The notes beneath the pieces are model-generated. The model did no database searches, was not told the DNA's origin, and saw only the letters and a list, made by a program, of their open reading frames with translations. A DNA stretch of 34,894 bases, from positions 1-34,894 of the IMG/VR virus record IMGVR_UViG_3300022836_000021; one strand, given 5' to 3'. Shown here one piece after another: positions 21,671-28,750 of this stretch. Source of the DNA: a virus. Positions within the stretch are counted from its first letter, which is position 1. Every line of letters begins with the position of its first letter. The position numbers and the translations under genes were made by a program.

Positions 21671-23095
21671 ATGAGTACTAGACAAAATACAGACTACGGT
21701 TATGAGATACAGAAAGTGTATCTTGAAATGATGATGAGCGATGCTGAAAGCTTTGTTCGATGCCAGGCGGTATTTGATCCTGATGCATTTGATAGACGCT
21801 TGCATGACGGAGCAAAGTTCTTAACAGAGTATGTTACAGAACACAATGCCCTGCCTACATTTGATATGTTAAACGCTGCAACTCGAGCAGACTTGAAAGA
21901 TCCAGGTGTGCTACAAGAGAATCATTATGATTGGTTGCTTGCAGAGTTTGAAACGTTTAGCAGACACAAAGCATTAGAAGCGGCTATTCTTAAGAGTGCT
22001 GACTTGCTTGAGAAAGGCGAGTATGGTAGCTGTGAAGAACTAGTAAAGAAAGCTGTACAGATTGGTTTACAGAAAGACTTGGGCACAGACTACTTTGCTG
22101 ATCCGCGCAAGCGACTAGAATCAATTAAAGATACAAACGGACAAGTGAGCACAGGTTGGGCTGCTATGGACAAGAAATTGTTTGGTGGCTTTAACAGAGG
22201 CGAGCTGAACATCTTTGCAGGTGGTTCGGGTGCAGGTAAGAGTTTGTTCCTTGCTAACATCGGCGTTAACATGGCTGAGAAAGGTATGAACGTTATGTAT
22301 CTTACACTTGAGCTTGCAGAAAGTCTAGTAAGTATGCGTATTGATAGTATGCTTACAGGAATCAGCACACGCGATATCTTTAAGCAGATTGATGATGTTG
22401 AAATTAAAGTACGCATGATTGGCAAGAAGAGTGGAGCATTGCAGGTCAAGTATATGCCAAGTGGCAAGACAGCAAACGACATTCGTAGTTACATCAAAGA
22501 GTATGAGATTAAGTCAGGCAAGAAAGTAGACGTACTACTAATTGACTACTTGGACCTGCTCATGCCAGCAAGTATGAAAGTAAGTGCAGAGAACTTGTTT
22601 ATCAAAGACAAGTATGTGAGTGAAGAACTACGTAACTTGGCAATGGAATTACAGTGTGTGTTTGTTACAGCAGCACAGTTGAATCGTGGAGCAGTTGAAG
22701 AAATTGAATTTGACCACTCGCACATATCAGGTGGACTGAGCAAGATACAAACAGCAGACAACGTGTTTGGTATCTTTACATCTAGAGCAATGCGTGAACG
22801 CGGACGCTATCAGTTACAGCTAATGAAGACACGTAACAGTTCGGGCGTAGGACAAAAGATTGACCTAGGCTTTGACGTAGACACACTGCGCATCATAGAC
22901 TGCGATCAAGATGATGACGACTCGTACTCCAGTGCAGGAGCAAGCTCAGGAGCAAGCTCAATTGTCAACAGTCTCAAGCGCACCAACAATGCATCAGAAA
23001 ATCCAACAGATGGTGCAACCGCGCCCAAAGTACGAGCTGCTACAGACAGCACCAAACTAAGACAATTTCTAAACAATCTAGGAGACGACGAGTAA
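21671..23095 (+). CDS. Replicative DNA helicase, T4 gp41/DnaB-like
   Basis: The hexameric 5'-3' helicase of the phage fork, partner of the primase at 18540. The 474-aa length equals T4 gp41 within a residue. The N-terminal helical domain runs to about 140. The RecA-like motor carries STGWAAMDKKLFGGFNRGEL, Walker A GGSGAGKS (184-191), LTLELAESLVSMR (211-223), Walker B KVDVLLIDYLDLL (285-297), VFVTAAQLNRGA and HISGGLSKIQTADNVF. The C-terminal 60 residues are a Ser/Ala/Asn-rich linker and a short helix (TKLRQFLNNLGDDE), probably for contacts with primase. The gene keeps no intein, although relatives in marine phages are known for split inteins here. Confidence 0.93.
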   Translation: MSTRQNTDYGYEIQKVYLEMMMSDAESFVRCQAVFDPDAFDRRLHDGAKFLTEYVTEHNALPTFDMLNAATRADLKDPGVLQENHYDWLLAEFETFSRHKALEAAILKSADLLEKGEYGSCEELVKKAVQIGLQKDLGTDYFADPRKRLESIKDTNGQVSTGWAAMDKKLFGGFNRGELNIFAGGSGAGKSLFLANIGVNMAEKGMNVMYLTLELAESLVSMRIDSMLTGISTRDIFKQIDDVEIKVRMIGKKSGALQVKYMPSGKTANDIRSYIKEYEIKSGKKVDVLLIDYLDLLMPASMKVSAENLFIKDKYVSEELRNLAMELQCVFVTAAQLNRGAVEEIEFDHSHISGGLSKIQTADNVFGIFTSRAMRERGRYQLQLMKTRNSSGVGQKIDLGFDVDTLRIIDCDQDDDDSYSSAGASSGASSIVNSLKRTNNASENPTDGATAPKVRAATDSTKLRQFLNNLGDDE

Positions 23096-23097
23096 TC

Positions 23098-23592
23098 ATG
23101 ATCCAACTACTAACATCAGCACAAGCACAGCAGTACGTACTAGACGATCCAGTACGTGCACATATTACAGCAGAGTTTAGAACCACACAGGGCAGACAAG
23201 TGTGGGCACTATACGAAGATCAATATGCTGTTGCTGATGAACCAAGTGATCATCCGTTGGCTATTATCTGTGTTGCATACACCAATGCAATTCCCAAAAA
23301 CGAACTAGAACTAGATTGGTTCAGCAGTGCCAGCGGTGAACTAGCAGTAAGTACTGACACTGCGGTATTCTACACTGTGTGGAGTTACGAACGAGGCTGC
23401 GGTACTCGCATAGTCAACGCACTAGCACAACACATACGCAACACTAGACCAGAGGTCACTCGTTGGGTAACACTAAGTCCTCTCACAGACATGGCCAAAC
23501 GTTTCCACCTCAAGAACGGCGCTGTGCACCTAGCTGTATACGACACTGATCAAACCTTTGAATACACACACTTAATGAAAGGAACAACATGA
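23098..23592 (+). CDS. GNAT-like acetyltransferase-fold protein
   Basis: A 164-aa protein that looks like a GNAT-fold member. The middle has a strand pair (LAIICVAYTNAIPKN; TAVFYTVWSYERGCGTRIVNALAQHIRN, the acetyl-CoA loop region with R.CG). The end is WVTLSPLTDMAKRFHLKNGAVHLAVYDTDQTFEY, typical of the last GNAT strands. I recall the same gene next to gp41 in marine phages. Substrate unknown. The start follows gp41 by 2 nt and its stop overlaps the oxygenase start. Confidence 0.55.
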   Translation: MIQLLTSAQAQQYVLDDPVRAHITAEFRTTQGRQVWALYEDQYAVADEPSDHPLAIICVAYTNAIPKNELELDWFSSASGELAVSTDTAVFYTVWSYERGCGTRIVNALAQHIRNTRPEVTRWVTLSPLTDMAKRFHLKNGAVHLAVYDTDQTFEYTHLMKGTT

Positions 23593-24206
23593 ACAATTTA
23601 TTTCAAAACATATGGAGCCCTTGGCAACTACAACGGGTACAACAACTGATTACAGGAGGAGACATGCCTTGGTTTGTGTGCATAACAGACTACTACGGAG
23701 ATGGAGAAACAGTGCATCTGGGCAATCACAAGTGGCAGCACATTGCCTATCACAAAGATCTCAGCCAAACACACCTTGCTCCGTACTTAGAAATGGCTGT
23801 GGGAGATGCACTGAGTAGATCGGGCCAAACTGACATTGACATTATTAGAATACGATGTAGTGTAACAGGAATGACTCCTGAAAATCATATAGCAGACCCG
23901 CATGTCGATACCGATTTTGCACACCGCACTGCACTGTTCTATCTCAATGACTGCGACGGCGACACTATTATGTACAAAGAAAGGTTTGACCCTCAACGAG
24001 GATTAGATCAAACGGAATATTATAAACAACATATAAAAACACCTACAGTGGACTATACTATTACACCACGAGCAAATCAAATGGCCTGGTTTGATGGCCT
24101 AACATACCATAGCTCAAATAGTCCAACTAACTCATCTCAGCGATTTATAATTAACGTAAATTACACAGCTCGCGATTCAGAACAAGCGCGAAGCGCCCAG
24201 CGCTAG
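23589..24206 (+). CDS. 2-oxoglutarate/Fe(II) dioxygenase-like protein
   Basis: A 205-aa cupin-fold dioxygenase. Iron ligands HVD (His105, Asp107) are followed by ALFYLNDCDGDTIMY. The distal His174 in WFDGLTYHSSNSPT and Arg185 in SQRFIINVNY form the 2-oxoglutarate site. Such enzymes are frequent in marine phages and may hydroxylate protein, nucleic acid or a metabolite. The stop region contains short GCGC-GAA-GCGC and GCGC-CCA-GCGC palindromes. It is the last gene of the + strand unit. Confidence 0.78.
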   Translation: MNNLFQNIWSPWQLQRVQQLITGGDMPWFVCITDYYGDGETVHLGNHKWQHIAYHKDLSQTHLAPYLEMAVGDALSRSGQTDIDIIRIRCSVTGMTPENHIADPHVDTDFAHRTALFYLNDCDGDTIMYKERFDPQRGLDQTEYYKQHIKTPTVDYTITPRANQMAWFDGLTYHSSNSPTNSSQRFIINVNYTARDSEQARSAQR

Positions 24207-24216
24207 ATCCGCACAG

Positions 24217-24255
24217 CCGCGAAGCGGTTAACGCTTTTTTAAATACAGCGTTAAC
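24217..24255 (+). terminator. Probable + strand transcription terminator
   Basis: A small hairpin CCGC-GAA-GCGG (24217-24227) is followed by TTAACGCTTTTTT. The T-run itself lies in a second hairpin with a 9-bp stem, GTTAACGCT (24227-24235) and AGCGTTAAC (24247-24255). It lies just after the oxygenase gene, where the + strand unit should end. Either hairpin could be the active one. Confidence 0.6.
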
Positions 24256-25030
24256 TCTGCGCATACAGCTACTTAAATAACTTTGATAGCCCGCACTATA
24301 CCTCAACATCTAAACACGCTGTACGAAGCGCACGTGCAGCCCTAGACGCCATTATAAATCCACTCTAGCCACACTAAATCTACGGTCATTTGAAAGTGCT
24401 AGCTGTGCCAACACACAGTGCGCACTTGACACAAACTCTAGACAGTTATAACTAGGCTGAGTGCACTCTATGCGATTGTGTACAAACAAGTCAATTGACA
24501 AGGCAAACACAAGAGCGTCTATAGCCTGTGTGTCTTTAACAGTGTTGAAGTTGAATTGCAAGGTGTGTGCATGCGTGTGTATTGTATCAATTGTGTTCAT
24601 ACCGTATTTAACAGTACTTGCACACAGTAAGAATCCTATTCTTACCTTGTAGCTGGACCGAACACTCGCAGTAAGCTACTAACGTACACAGAGAAAGAGC
24701 TAAAGCTCTACAGCTCGTTGGGAAGTCTTTTACTTCGTAAAGCGACCTCTGCACTCACTGTGTGTGCTACGCTCGAAAAAGGTTCTACAGAGATTAAAAA
24801 AAATATGCGCAAAAAAATTAGGACTGTGATTATATACAGTGGAAAGGTTTGTGTAGCGTAGAAAAAATGCGCTGCGATATCTTGGGGTGGAGTACTTATA
24901 GAAGTTGGTAGGTGATTTTTACCCCTTAACTTTCCATTAAGCGTTAGCTGTAGTTATTAGCAAATATCTTTATATAGCCCCCGGGCCCGACAAAATAAAA
25001 AAAAGAAATAAATTTTTTTTCCATTAACTA
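24256..25030. other. Structured region without convincing genes, between converging units
   Basis: About 775 nt in which I see no strong gene, only a doubtful - strand frame (24352-24600). It is rich in hairpins: GTAAGAAT-CCT-ATTCTTAC (24627-24645), GTAGCT...AGCTAC (24649-24679), AGAGC-TAA-GCTCT (about 24695-24708), TTTAC-TTC-GTAAA (about 24729-24741), and a distant pair CTACGCT...AGCGTAG about 90 nt apart. A CCCCCGGG motif occurs at about 24978 and again near 25065, by the terminator. Candidates are a non-coding RNA or a replication origin; the sequence does not decide. Confidence 0.4.
24352..24600 (-). CDS. Doubtful small protein (82 aa)
   Basis: A - strand frame (MNTIDTIHTHAHTLQFNFN...) with plausible helix content (IDALVFALSIDLFVHNRIE) and natural-looking composition. 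There is no recognisable ribosome site and no promoter of the early type, and it lies beyond the terminator at 25034. It may be a relic or chance frame. Confidence 0.3.
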   Translation of the reverse strand: MNTIDTIHTHAHTLQFNFNTVKDTQAIDALVFALSIDLFVHNRIECTQPSYNCLEFVSSAHCVLAQLALSNDRRFSVARVDL

Positions 25031-25033
25031 AAG

Positions 25034-25064
25034 TCAAAAAAAGACGTAGTGCAAAAACACTACG
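25034..25064 (-). terminator. Rho-independent terminator of the early region
   Basis: On the - strand: stem CGTAGTG/CACTACG (25045-25051 with 25058-25064), loop of six T/G, followed by TC and a run of seven T (the A-run at 25036-25042 on the + strand). It marks the 3' end of the gene at 25106 and thus of the - strand early region. Confidence 0.85.
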
Positions 25065-25105
25065 CCCCCGGGGATGGGAAAAAGACTCTTGACTTTGTGA
25101 CTATC

Positions 25106-25381
25106 CTATGCAGCCAACAGTGTTAGCATACTAGCAGTGACCTTCCAGCGTCCTTCCCTTACTGTGTCTACTACTACAGTCTTGGTGTTGACCTTAGTAA
25201 CTGTGCCTTGTACAGTTGTGCCACGCTTGCTAGCAAAGCTAACATAGTCGCCTATGAACAAGCCACGGGCGCTCTCCTTGGCAATGTATGTCCTGCGCAT
25301 CTTGATTGCATCCACTACACGGTTAAGCTCTGCGCTATCCATACGTGCTACTTGGTCTATTACAGTGTTCATCATAGTCAT
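25106..25381 (-). CDS. Small conserved phage protein with KOW/SH3-like barrel
   Basis: A 91-aa protein. A helical first third (DQVARMDSAELNRVVDAIKMRR) is followed by ARGLFIGDYVSFASKRGTTVQGTVTKVNTKTVVVDT and WKVTASML. This is an SH3-like barrel in which G.V.F....G....G.V..V..K...V resembles KOW-type nucleic-acid or protein binding domains. Common in marine T4-like early regions; no known role. The start overlaps the stop of the upstream gene. Confidence 0.65.
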   Translation of the reverse strand: MTMMNTVIDQVARMDSAELNRVVDAIKMRRTYIAKESARGLFIGDYVSFASKRGTTVQGTVTKVNTKTVVVDTVREGRWKVTASMLTLLAA

Positions 25382-25641
25382 TAGTATAACTCCTCTACAG
25401 TTTGAGTTGGGTCTAGTTTAAGTAGTTGTTCAGCTGCCTTGCTGAGTGCTCTATACTTCTTCATTGCCTGTGCTTGGCTTATCTCTCCATCACAGTGTAG
25501 GTTCTCAGGTGATAGATCACAGTCAAGTTGCTCAGCTATTGCCTTGCGTCCTGATGCTGTGTCTAGTGTGAGTAGGTTAGTCTGTCCGAAGAATGCGTTC
25601 CAACGATTCTTCTCTTCAACGTATTTGTTTAATGCTTGCAT
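25381..25641 (-). CDS. Small early protein (86 aa)
   Basis: Helical, charged protein (MQALNKYVEEKNRWNAFFGQTN...) ending KLDPTQTVEELY. Expressed from the promoter at 25678-25706. The leader has AGAGGGCAAACT just before the ATG, the shared early leader element. It overlaps the next start, so the two form one message ending at the terminator at 25034. Function unknown. Confidence 0.65.
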   Translation of the reverse strand: MQALNKYVEEKNRWNAFFGQTNLLTLDTASGRKAIAEQLDCDLSPENLHCDGEISQAQAMKKYRALSKAAEQLLKLDPTQTVEELY

Positions 25642-25677
25642 AGTTTGCCCTCTTTGCTTTATTGTTTAACTGTATAC

Positions 25678-25706
25678 AGTATAACACCGAAGTGCCATAC
25701 TGTCAA
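25678..25706 (-). promoter_or_regulatory. Early promoter for 25641 and 25381 genes
   Basis: On the - strand TTGACA (25706-25701), 17-nt spacer containing CACTTCGGTG, and TATACT (25683-25678) preceded by TGT. It shares spacer sequence with the promoter at 26717. Confidence 0.88.
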
Positions 25707-25710
25707 CCTC

Positions 25711-26145
25711 TTATTGCGCTACTAGGTATGCTTCTTTGTTTGGGTCTGCTCTAAGGCTTGCATCAACATTAATGCTGCCTTTGACGAATGCATATGGCTT
25801 ATCCCACGCACCGATGTAGATGTTAGTGTAGTGGCTACGATCAAAGTAGTCAGTCATCGAATCATCATTGTTATAGTAGTTGGTACCTTTCATAGCAGCC
25901 AACAGTTCGTTTAAGAACGCCTTATGAATGCGTGAATAGTGTTGATCGATCCAGTACTCATTCACTTGAATGTAACCTTCACCATGTGTGAAGTAATCAC
26001 TGAAGTCAATTGCGCCTTGTGTGATCTTAACTACTAGAGTTGAGTAATGTCTAACTGAAATGCTGCCCTTCATGTTATACTTCTTAAGAACAGCTTTGAT
26101 TCCTGGAGCTAGTTCTGCTTTGTCCTGCTTGCTTACATATGCCAT
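25711..26145 (-). CDS. Conserved phage protein (144 aa), unknown function
   Basis: Soluble alpha/beta protein. MAYVSKQDKAELAPGIKAVLKKYNMKG is followed by SISVRHYSTLVVKITQG, then a Tyr/Asn-rich middle (YWIDQHYSRIHKAFL, NYYNNDDSMTDYF) and HYTNIYIGAWDKPYAF. The pattern recurs in early regions of marine phages and resembles polyvalent-protein-associated domains, but I cannot name a function. The leader has AAGGGCAAACGAC before the ATG. A TATACT at 26183-26188 lacks a good -35 box, so it is probably read from 26344. Confidence 0.65.
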   Translation of the reverse strand: MAYVSKQDKAELAPGIKAVLKKYNMKGSISVRHYSTLVVKITQGAIDFSDYFTHGEGYIQVNEYWIDQHYSRIHKAFLNELLAAMKGTNYYNNDDSMTDYFDRSHYTNIYIGAWDKPYAFVKGSINVDASLRADPNKEAYLVAQ

Positions 26146-26193
26146 GTCGTTTGCCCTTATGGTTTATTTAACTTATACTAACAGTATACGCTC

Positions 26194-26313
26194 TTATGCG
26201 CATACTGATCGGTATTCACCAGTTTTGTTATTTTGCTGGAGATGCATCGGTCGACCACGCTTATCTTTCTGGGTTAACTCCCTCACATACAACCATTGCT
26301 CAATATTTTTCAT
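26194..26313 (-). CDS. Very small early protein (39 aa)
   Basis: ATG at 26313 with AGGAAGAG upstream, directly downstream of the strong promoter at 26344-26372. The product MKNIEQWLYVRELTQKD... is a short basic helix ending in GRPMHLQQNNKTGEYRSVCA. Position after a promoter and a good ribosome site support it. Function unknown. Confidence 0.55.
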   Translation of the reverse strand: MKNIEQWLYVRELTQKDKRGRPMHLQQNNKTGEYRSVCA

Positions 26314-26343
26314 TTTCTCTTCCTTTTCTCATTTTGTACATAC

Positions 26344-26372
26344 AGTATAACACCTGGATGCTACTCTGTCAA
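26344..26372 (-). promoter_or_regulatory. Early promoter for 26313 and probably 26145 genes
   Basis: On the - strand ATTAGGGGTTGACA, 17-nt spacer, then GGTGTTATACT: TTGACA at 26372-26367, TATACT at 26349-26344, extended TG. Confidence 0.88.
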
Positions 26373-26375
26373 CCC

Positions 26376-26684
26376 CTAATATTCAATTCTGTCATGTACA
26401 TGAACTGGGTTGCTACCGTAGGTTTCACCAAAGCGGCTGTCACTTGAGTAAACAAAGTTACCACCGAACATAGTATGTCGTCCAACGCCTTCTGGTTTAA
26501 CATGCATCCTGTTGCCTGCCTTACCTGGAACTAGGATCACATACTCATTGAGCTCAGCTTGTTCAGCAGTGATAGGTCCGCTCACACAAGGAACAACCAT
26601 CATATTTGATTCGTCGCTGGTAACACCACGTGCGCTACAATCAATGCCTGCGTTACGGTAAACGTCAACTCTTAGATAATTCAT
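26376..26684 (-). CDS. Small early protein (102 aa)
   Basis: Mainly beta protein (MNYLRVDVYRNAGIDCSARG..., EYVILVPGKAGNRMHVKPEGVGRHTMFGGNFVYSSDSRFGE) ending NPVHVHDRIEY. The leader has AAGGGCAAACAAT before the ATG and the promoter lies at 26717-26745. No family recognised. Confidence 0.65.
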   Translation of the reverse strand: MNYLRVDVYRNAGIDCSARGVTSDESNMMVVPCVSGPITAEQAELNEYVILVPGKAGNRMHVKPEGVGRHTMFGGNFVYSSDSRFGETYGSNPVHVHDRIEY

Positions 26685-26716
26685 ATTGTTTGCCCTTTTT
26701 GCTAGTTTGTATATAC

Positions 26717-26745
26717 ATTATAGCACCGAAGTGTCATCTTGTCAA
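26717..26745 (-). promoter_or_regulatory. Early promoter for the 26684 gene
   Basis: On the - strand ATTAGGGGTTGACA (-35 at 26745-26740), 17-nt spacer with CACTTCGGTG, TGC then TATAAT (26722-26717): a full consensus extended -10 promoter. Confidence 0.9.
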
Positions 26746-26753
26746 CCCCTAAT

Positions 26754-26948
26754 TTACTCTAAGATCAAGAATATTTGTGTAGTACTAAAGTTTGGGATAC
26801 TTTCGCCCATCTCTTGGTCTGTGTTCTCTGAGACTCCGATCACCTTGATAGTATCATCAATGTCACCACTGTATGCCTGTACAGTGTCCGCGAGTTGATC
26901 AGGAGTCATGTTCTTTAGGATGTCAAGTAGTTCTGCGTAGATCATCAT
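26754..26948 (-). CDS. Small acidic early protein (64 aa)
   Basis: MMIYAELLDILKNMTPDQLADTVQ... is a helical acidic start followed by a short beta segment (DDTIKVIGVSENTDQEMGE). The leader has AAAGGGCGAATA before ATGATG, a one-base variant of the shared element. Function unknown. Confidence 0.6.
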   Translation of the reverse strand: MMIYAELLDILKNMTPDQLADTVQAYSGDIDDTIKVIGVSENTDQEMGESIPNFSTTQIFLILE

Positions 26949-26983
26949 TATTCGCCCTTTGCTTTATTGTTTAATATGTATAT

Positions 26984-27012
26984 ATTATAGCATGGTATTG
27001 CTGGGTTGTCAA
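26984..27012 (-). promoter_or_regulatory. Early promoter for the 26948 gene
   Basis: On the - strand TTGACA (27012-27007), 17-nt spacer, ATGC and TATAAT (26989-26984). It begins about 20 nt after the terminator of the upstream unit. Confidence 0.88.
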
Positions 27013-27030
27013 CCACTCATTTGGTATTTA

Positions 27031-27075
27031 GAAAAGAAAAAACCCCACTCAGTAAGGGCATACTGAGCAGGGCTT
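27031..27075 (-). terminator. Rho-independent terminator displaying a UGCCCU loop
   Basis: On the - strand: CCC, then CUCAGUA-[UGCCCU]-UACUGAG, GGG, and UUUUUUCUUUUC. Stem arms are 27048-27054 and 27061-27067 plus 27044-27046 with 27070-27072. It ends the AAA+ ATPase transcript. Its six-base loop is the reverse complement of AGGGCA, the core of the early leaders. Confidence 0.88.
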
Positions 27076-27287
27076 CTAAAAAGGTAGCAAAGCGTGAGGG
27101 CACAAGCTTTTACTACCAACTACCGCACAGTTCTTAATGGCTACTTCGGCTTCTTATGAACTAGCTTGGACGAGGGCACATCCTTACTAGCTCTGTTCGG
27201 ACAGCTTCGATCGAGGGCACAATCTAGTCTGTCCTTGTTGGGCAACACCACAGGGTGCGCTGCTGCCCTTACACATGAAGCGGAGCG
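27076..27287 (-). ncRNA. Candidate structured RNA / 3' UTR with repeated UGUGCCCUC loops
   Basis: No gene is seen in the 212 nt between the ATPase stop and the terminator. Three hairpins each show the same loop on the - strand RNA. C: stem GGACAG/CUGUCC plus GAU/AUC (27199-27234). B: weak CUAG/CUAG plus GGA/UCC (27161-27190). A: GGUAG/CUACC plus AAAGC/GCUUU (27083-27117). Loops of B and C are an identical UGUGCCCUCG; A has UUGUGCCCUCAC. The loops can pair with the AGGGCAAA element before early start codons. If the + strand were transcribed, the loops would instead mimic that element. Confidence 0.5.
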
Positions 27288-28289
27288 TTATGCTCGACGC
27301 ATAACGGTATTTTCCGCCATCGCTTCCCACTTAGTTGGGAAAGCTTCAGCTAAGTCTGCTACCTTTAGTACTGTACGAAGTGACAGTTCGCGTAGCTTAC
27401 TCATATTCATTTCAACAAAGTCCATGATGTCAACTTTAACATCTTCTGACAACTTACGATCATCCAACATGCCATCTGAGATGACTTGCTTTATACGTAA
27501 TACTTTCTCTTTGTCGGTATCGATAGTTAGATCCATGTAGTGACAGCGTGACTCTAATGCTTCCAAGTGCTCACGCAACTTGCCTTTGACTTTATCAAAC
27601 TTCATGTTTGTGATAAAGATTGCACTAGCTTCAAACTTAAACTTGTCTGGCACACCTTCGTTGCGCAACTTGAATGAATCAGTGTTCCAATGGATCCAAC
27701 GATTCTTCTTGCTGTCTAGTGCTGCCTTCAATATGTTCAAGCTTAGGTCATCCTGGAAGATGCTGTCACAGTCATCAAACACAACTACCTTACCTTTGTC
27801 TGCCATCTTGTACAACTTGCAGTAGAGACCAATTGGCGACATAGCACCTTTGATGACTTCGTGTGTCTTGCCTGCTCCCATCATCTCCATAGTTGCATAA
27901 CGATCCAACACTTCCTCAACACCGTGGCTCTTGCCTACACCCGGAGGACCGGAAACAATCATTGCTCTGACGCTTCCCTTTTTGACGGCTTTGGTCATGT
28001 CTTTGAGCATGTCAAATCGTTCTCTGATGCGCTCTACAATTTCAGCGTCTGACTCTTCAACGACTTCTGTTTTGACATCATCTCCAACCAGCTCGTAATC
28101 CTCTGGGTTATTACATTTGATCTTAATGTTACGATTTGGTAATCCAATAACAGTAGTACTGTCAACTGTAACAGCTCCACCACTAGTGCCTAGAGTAAAC
28201 TCTTTGGCCATTGGAAATATCATACCGCTCATATCTGTTTCTTTGCCACGTAGTCTGTAAGTACCATTTACTATCTTAATGTTCTGCAT
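27288..28289 (-). CDS. AAA+ ATPase
   Basis: A 333-aa ATPase. Walker A is GPPGVGKSH (114-122), Walker B KVVVFDDCD (167-175), a sensor 1-like IFITNMKFD follows, and an arginine-rich ESRCHYMDL segment lies at about 255. The N-terminal 90 residues are a beta-rich, non-ATPase domain followed by an acidic helix. AAA+ proteins of this type are common in marine phages and act as remodelling motors; partner and substrate are unknown. The leader has CAGGGCAAAAC before the ATG. The stop codon lies inside an 8-bp hairpin (27286-27306). Confidence 0.85.
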   Translation of the reverse strand: MQNIKIVNGTYRLRGKETDMSGMIFPMAKEFTLGTSGGAVTVDSTTVIGLPNRNIKIKCNNPEDYELVGDDVKTEVVEESDAEIVERIRERFDMLKDMTKAVKKGSVRAMIVSGPPGVGKSHGVEEVLDRYATMEMMGAGKTHEVIKGAMSPIGLYCKLYKMADKGKVVVFDDCDSIFQDDLSLNILKAALDSKKNRWIHWNTDSFKLRNEGVPDKFKFEASAIFITNMKFDKVKGKLREHLEALESRCHYMDLTIDTDKEKVLRIKQVISDGMLDDRKLSEDVKVDIMDFVEMNMSKLRELSLRTVLKVADLAEAFPTKWEAMAENTVMRRA

Positions 28290-28334
28290 GTTTTGCCCTG
28301 TCCTTTGTTTAACGTTTATCTAACTGTTATATAC

Positions 28335-28363
28335 AGTATAGCACACACACTAGCACTTGTCAA
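28335..28363 (-). promoter_or_regulatory. Early promoter for the AAA+ ATPase
   Basis: On the - strand TTGACA (28363-28358), 17-nt spacer, GTGC then TATACT (28340-28335). Confidence 0.88.
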
Positions 28364-28371
28364 CCTTTTTC

Positions 28372-28686
28372 TTACTGGCTCCAGTAGGTTTCTGAGCTGG
28401 GAGACATGAACAGCGGCGTGTTCACTGACTCAGTATACTCTTTCCCGCTCATCATGTTGACTCGTGTCACAGTCTTCTCAATGTTCTTAGCATAGTATTC
28501 TGACTCGGCAATAGCCATTGTGAACTGAGGTGCGTCGGGTTCGTTGCCCAGCTTGCCCCGTGTCTGAGCCCACGCAGTGTTGAAGCGAGTCAGTGCTGCC
28601 TTTGCTGCTGGTACAGTCTTGTATATCTTGTCACGCAATTGCGCAGGAATAGCTGTGGTGTCTTTGCGGTAAATGATGTAGCCCAT
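28372..28686 (-). CDS. Small early protein with SPSSETYWS C-terminus (104 aa)
   Basis: MGYIIYRKDTTAIPAQLRDK is followed by a helical middle and a C-terminal module VNMMSGKEYTESVNTPLFMSPSSETYWSQ. The module is shared with the protein at 28993, and I recall it as a recurring tail in marine phage small proteins. The leader has AAAGGGCACGAC before the ATG, the closest match to the loops of the RNA at 27076. Role unknown. Confidence 0.65.
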   Translation of the reverse strand: MGYIIYRKDTTAIPAQLRDKIYKTVPAAKAALTRFNTAWAQTRGKLGNEPDAPQFTMAIAESEYYAKNIEKTVTRVNMMSGKEYTESVNTPLFMSPSSETYWSQ

Positions 28687-28721
28687 GTCGTGCCCTTTGT
28701 GTTTACTTAATTTGTAATACT

Positions 28722-28750
28722 ATTATAACACCTAACAGCTAACCTGTCAA
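28722..28750 (-). promoter_or_regulatory. Early promoter for the 28686 gene
   Basis: On the - strand ATTAGGGGTTGACA (-35 at 28750-28745), 17-nt spacer, GGTGT then TATAAT (28727-28722). Confidence 0.9.

Noticed and set aside
24186-24203. GCGC-GAA-GCGC and GCGC-CCA-GCGC palindromes as terminators
   Set aside because: They lie inside the oxygenase coding end and have no T-run; only the following hairpins qualify.
26183-26211. Separate promoter for the 26145 gene
   Set aside because: A TATACT is present but the -35 position has little match; read-through from 26344 explains expression.
27166-27540. + strand frame of 124 codons opposite the ATPase and its 3' RNA
   Set aside because: Ser/Arg-rich shadow of the - strand gene, with no promoter or ribosome site, and it conflicts with the hairpin series.
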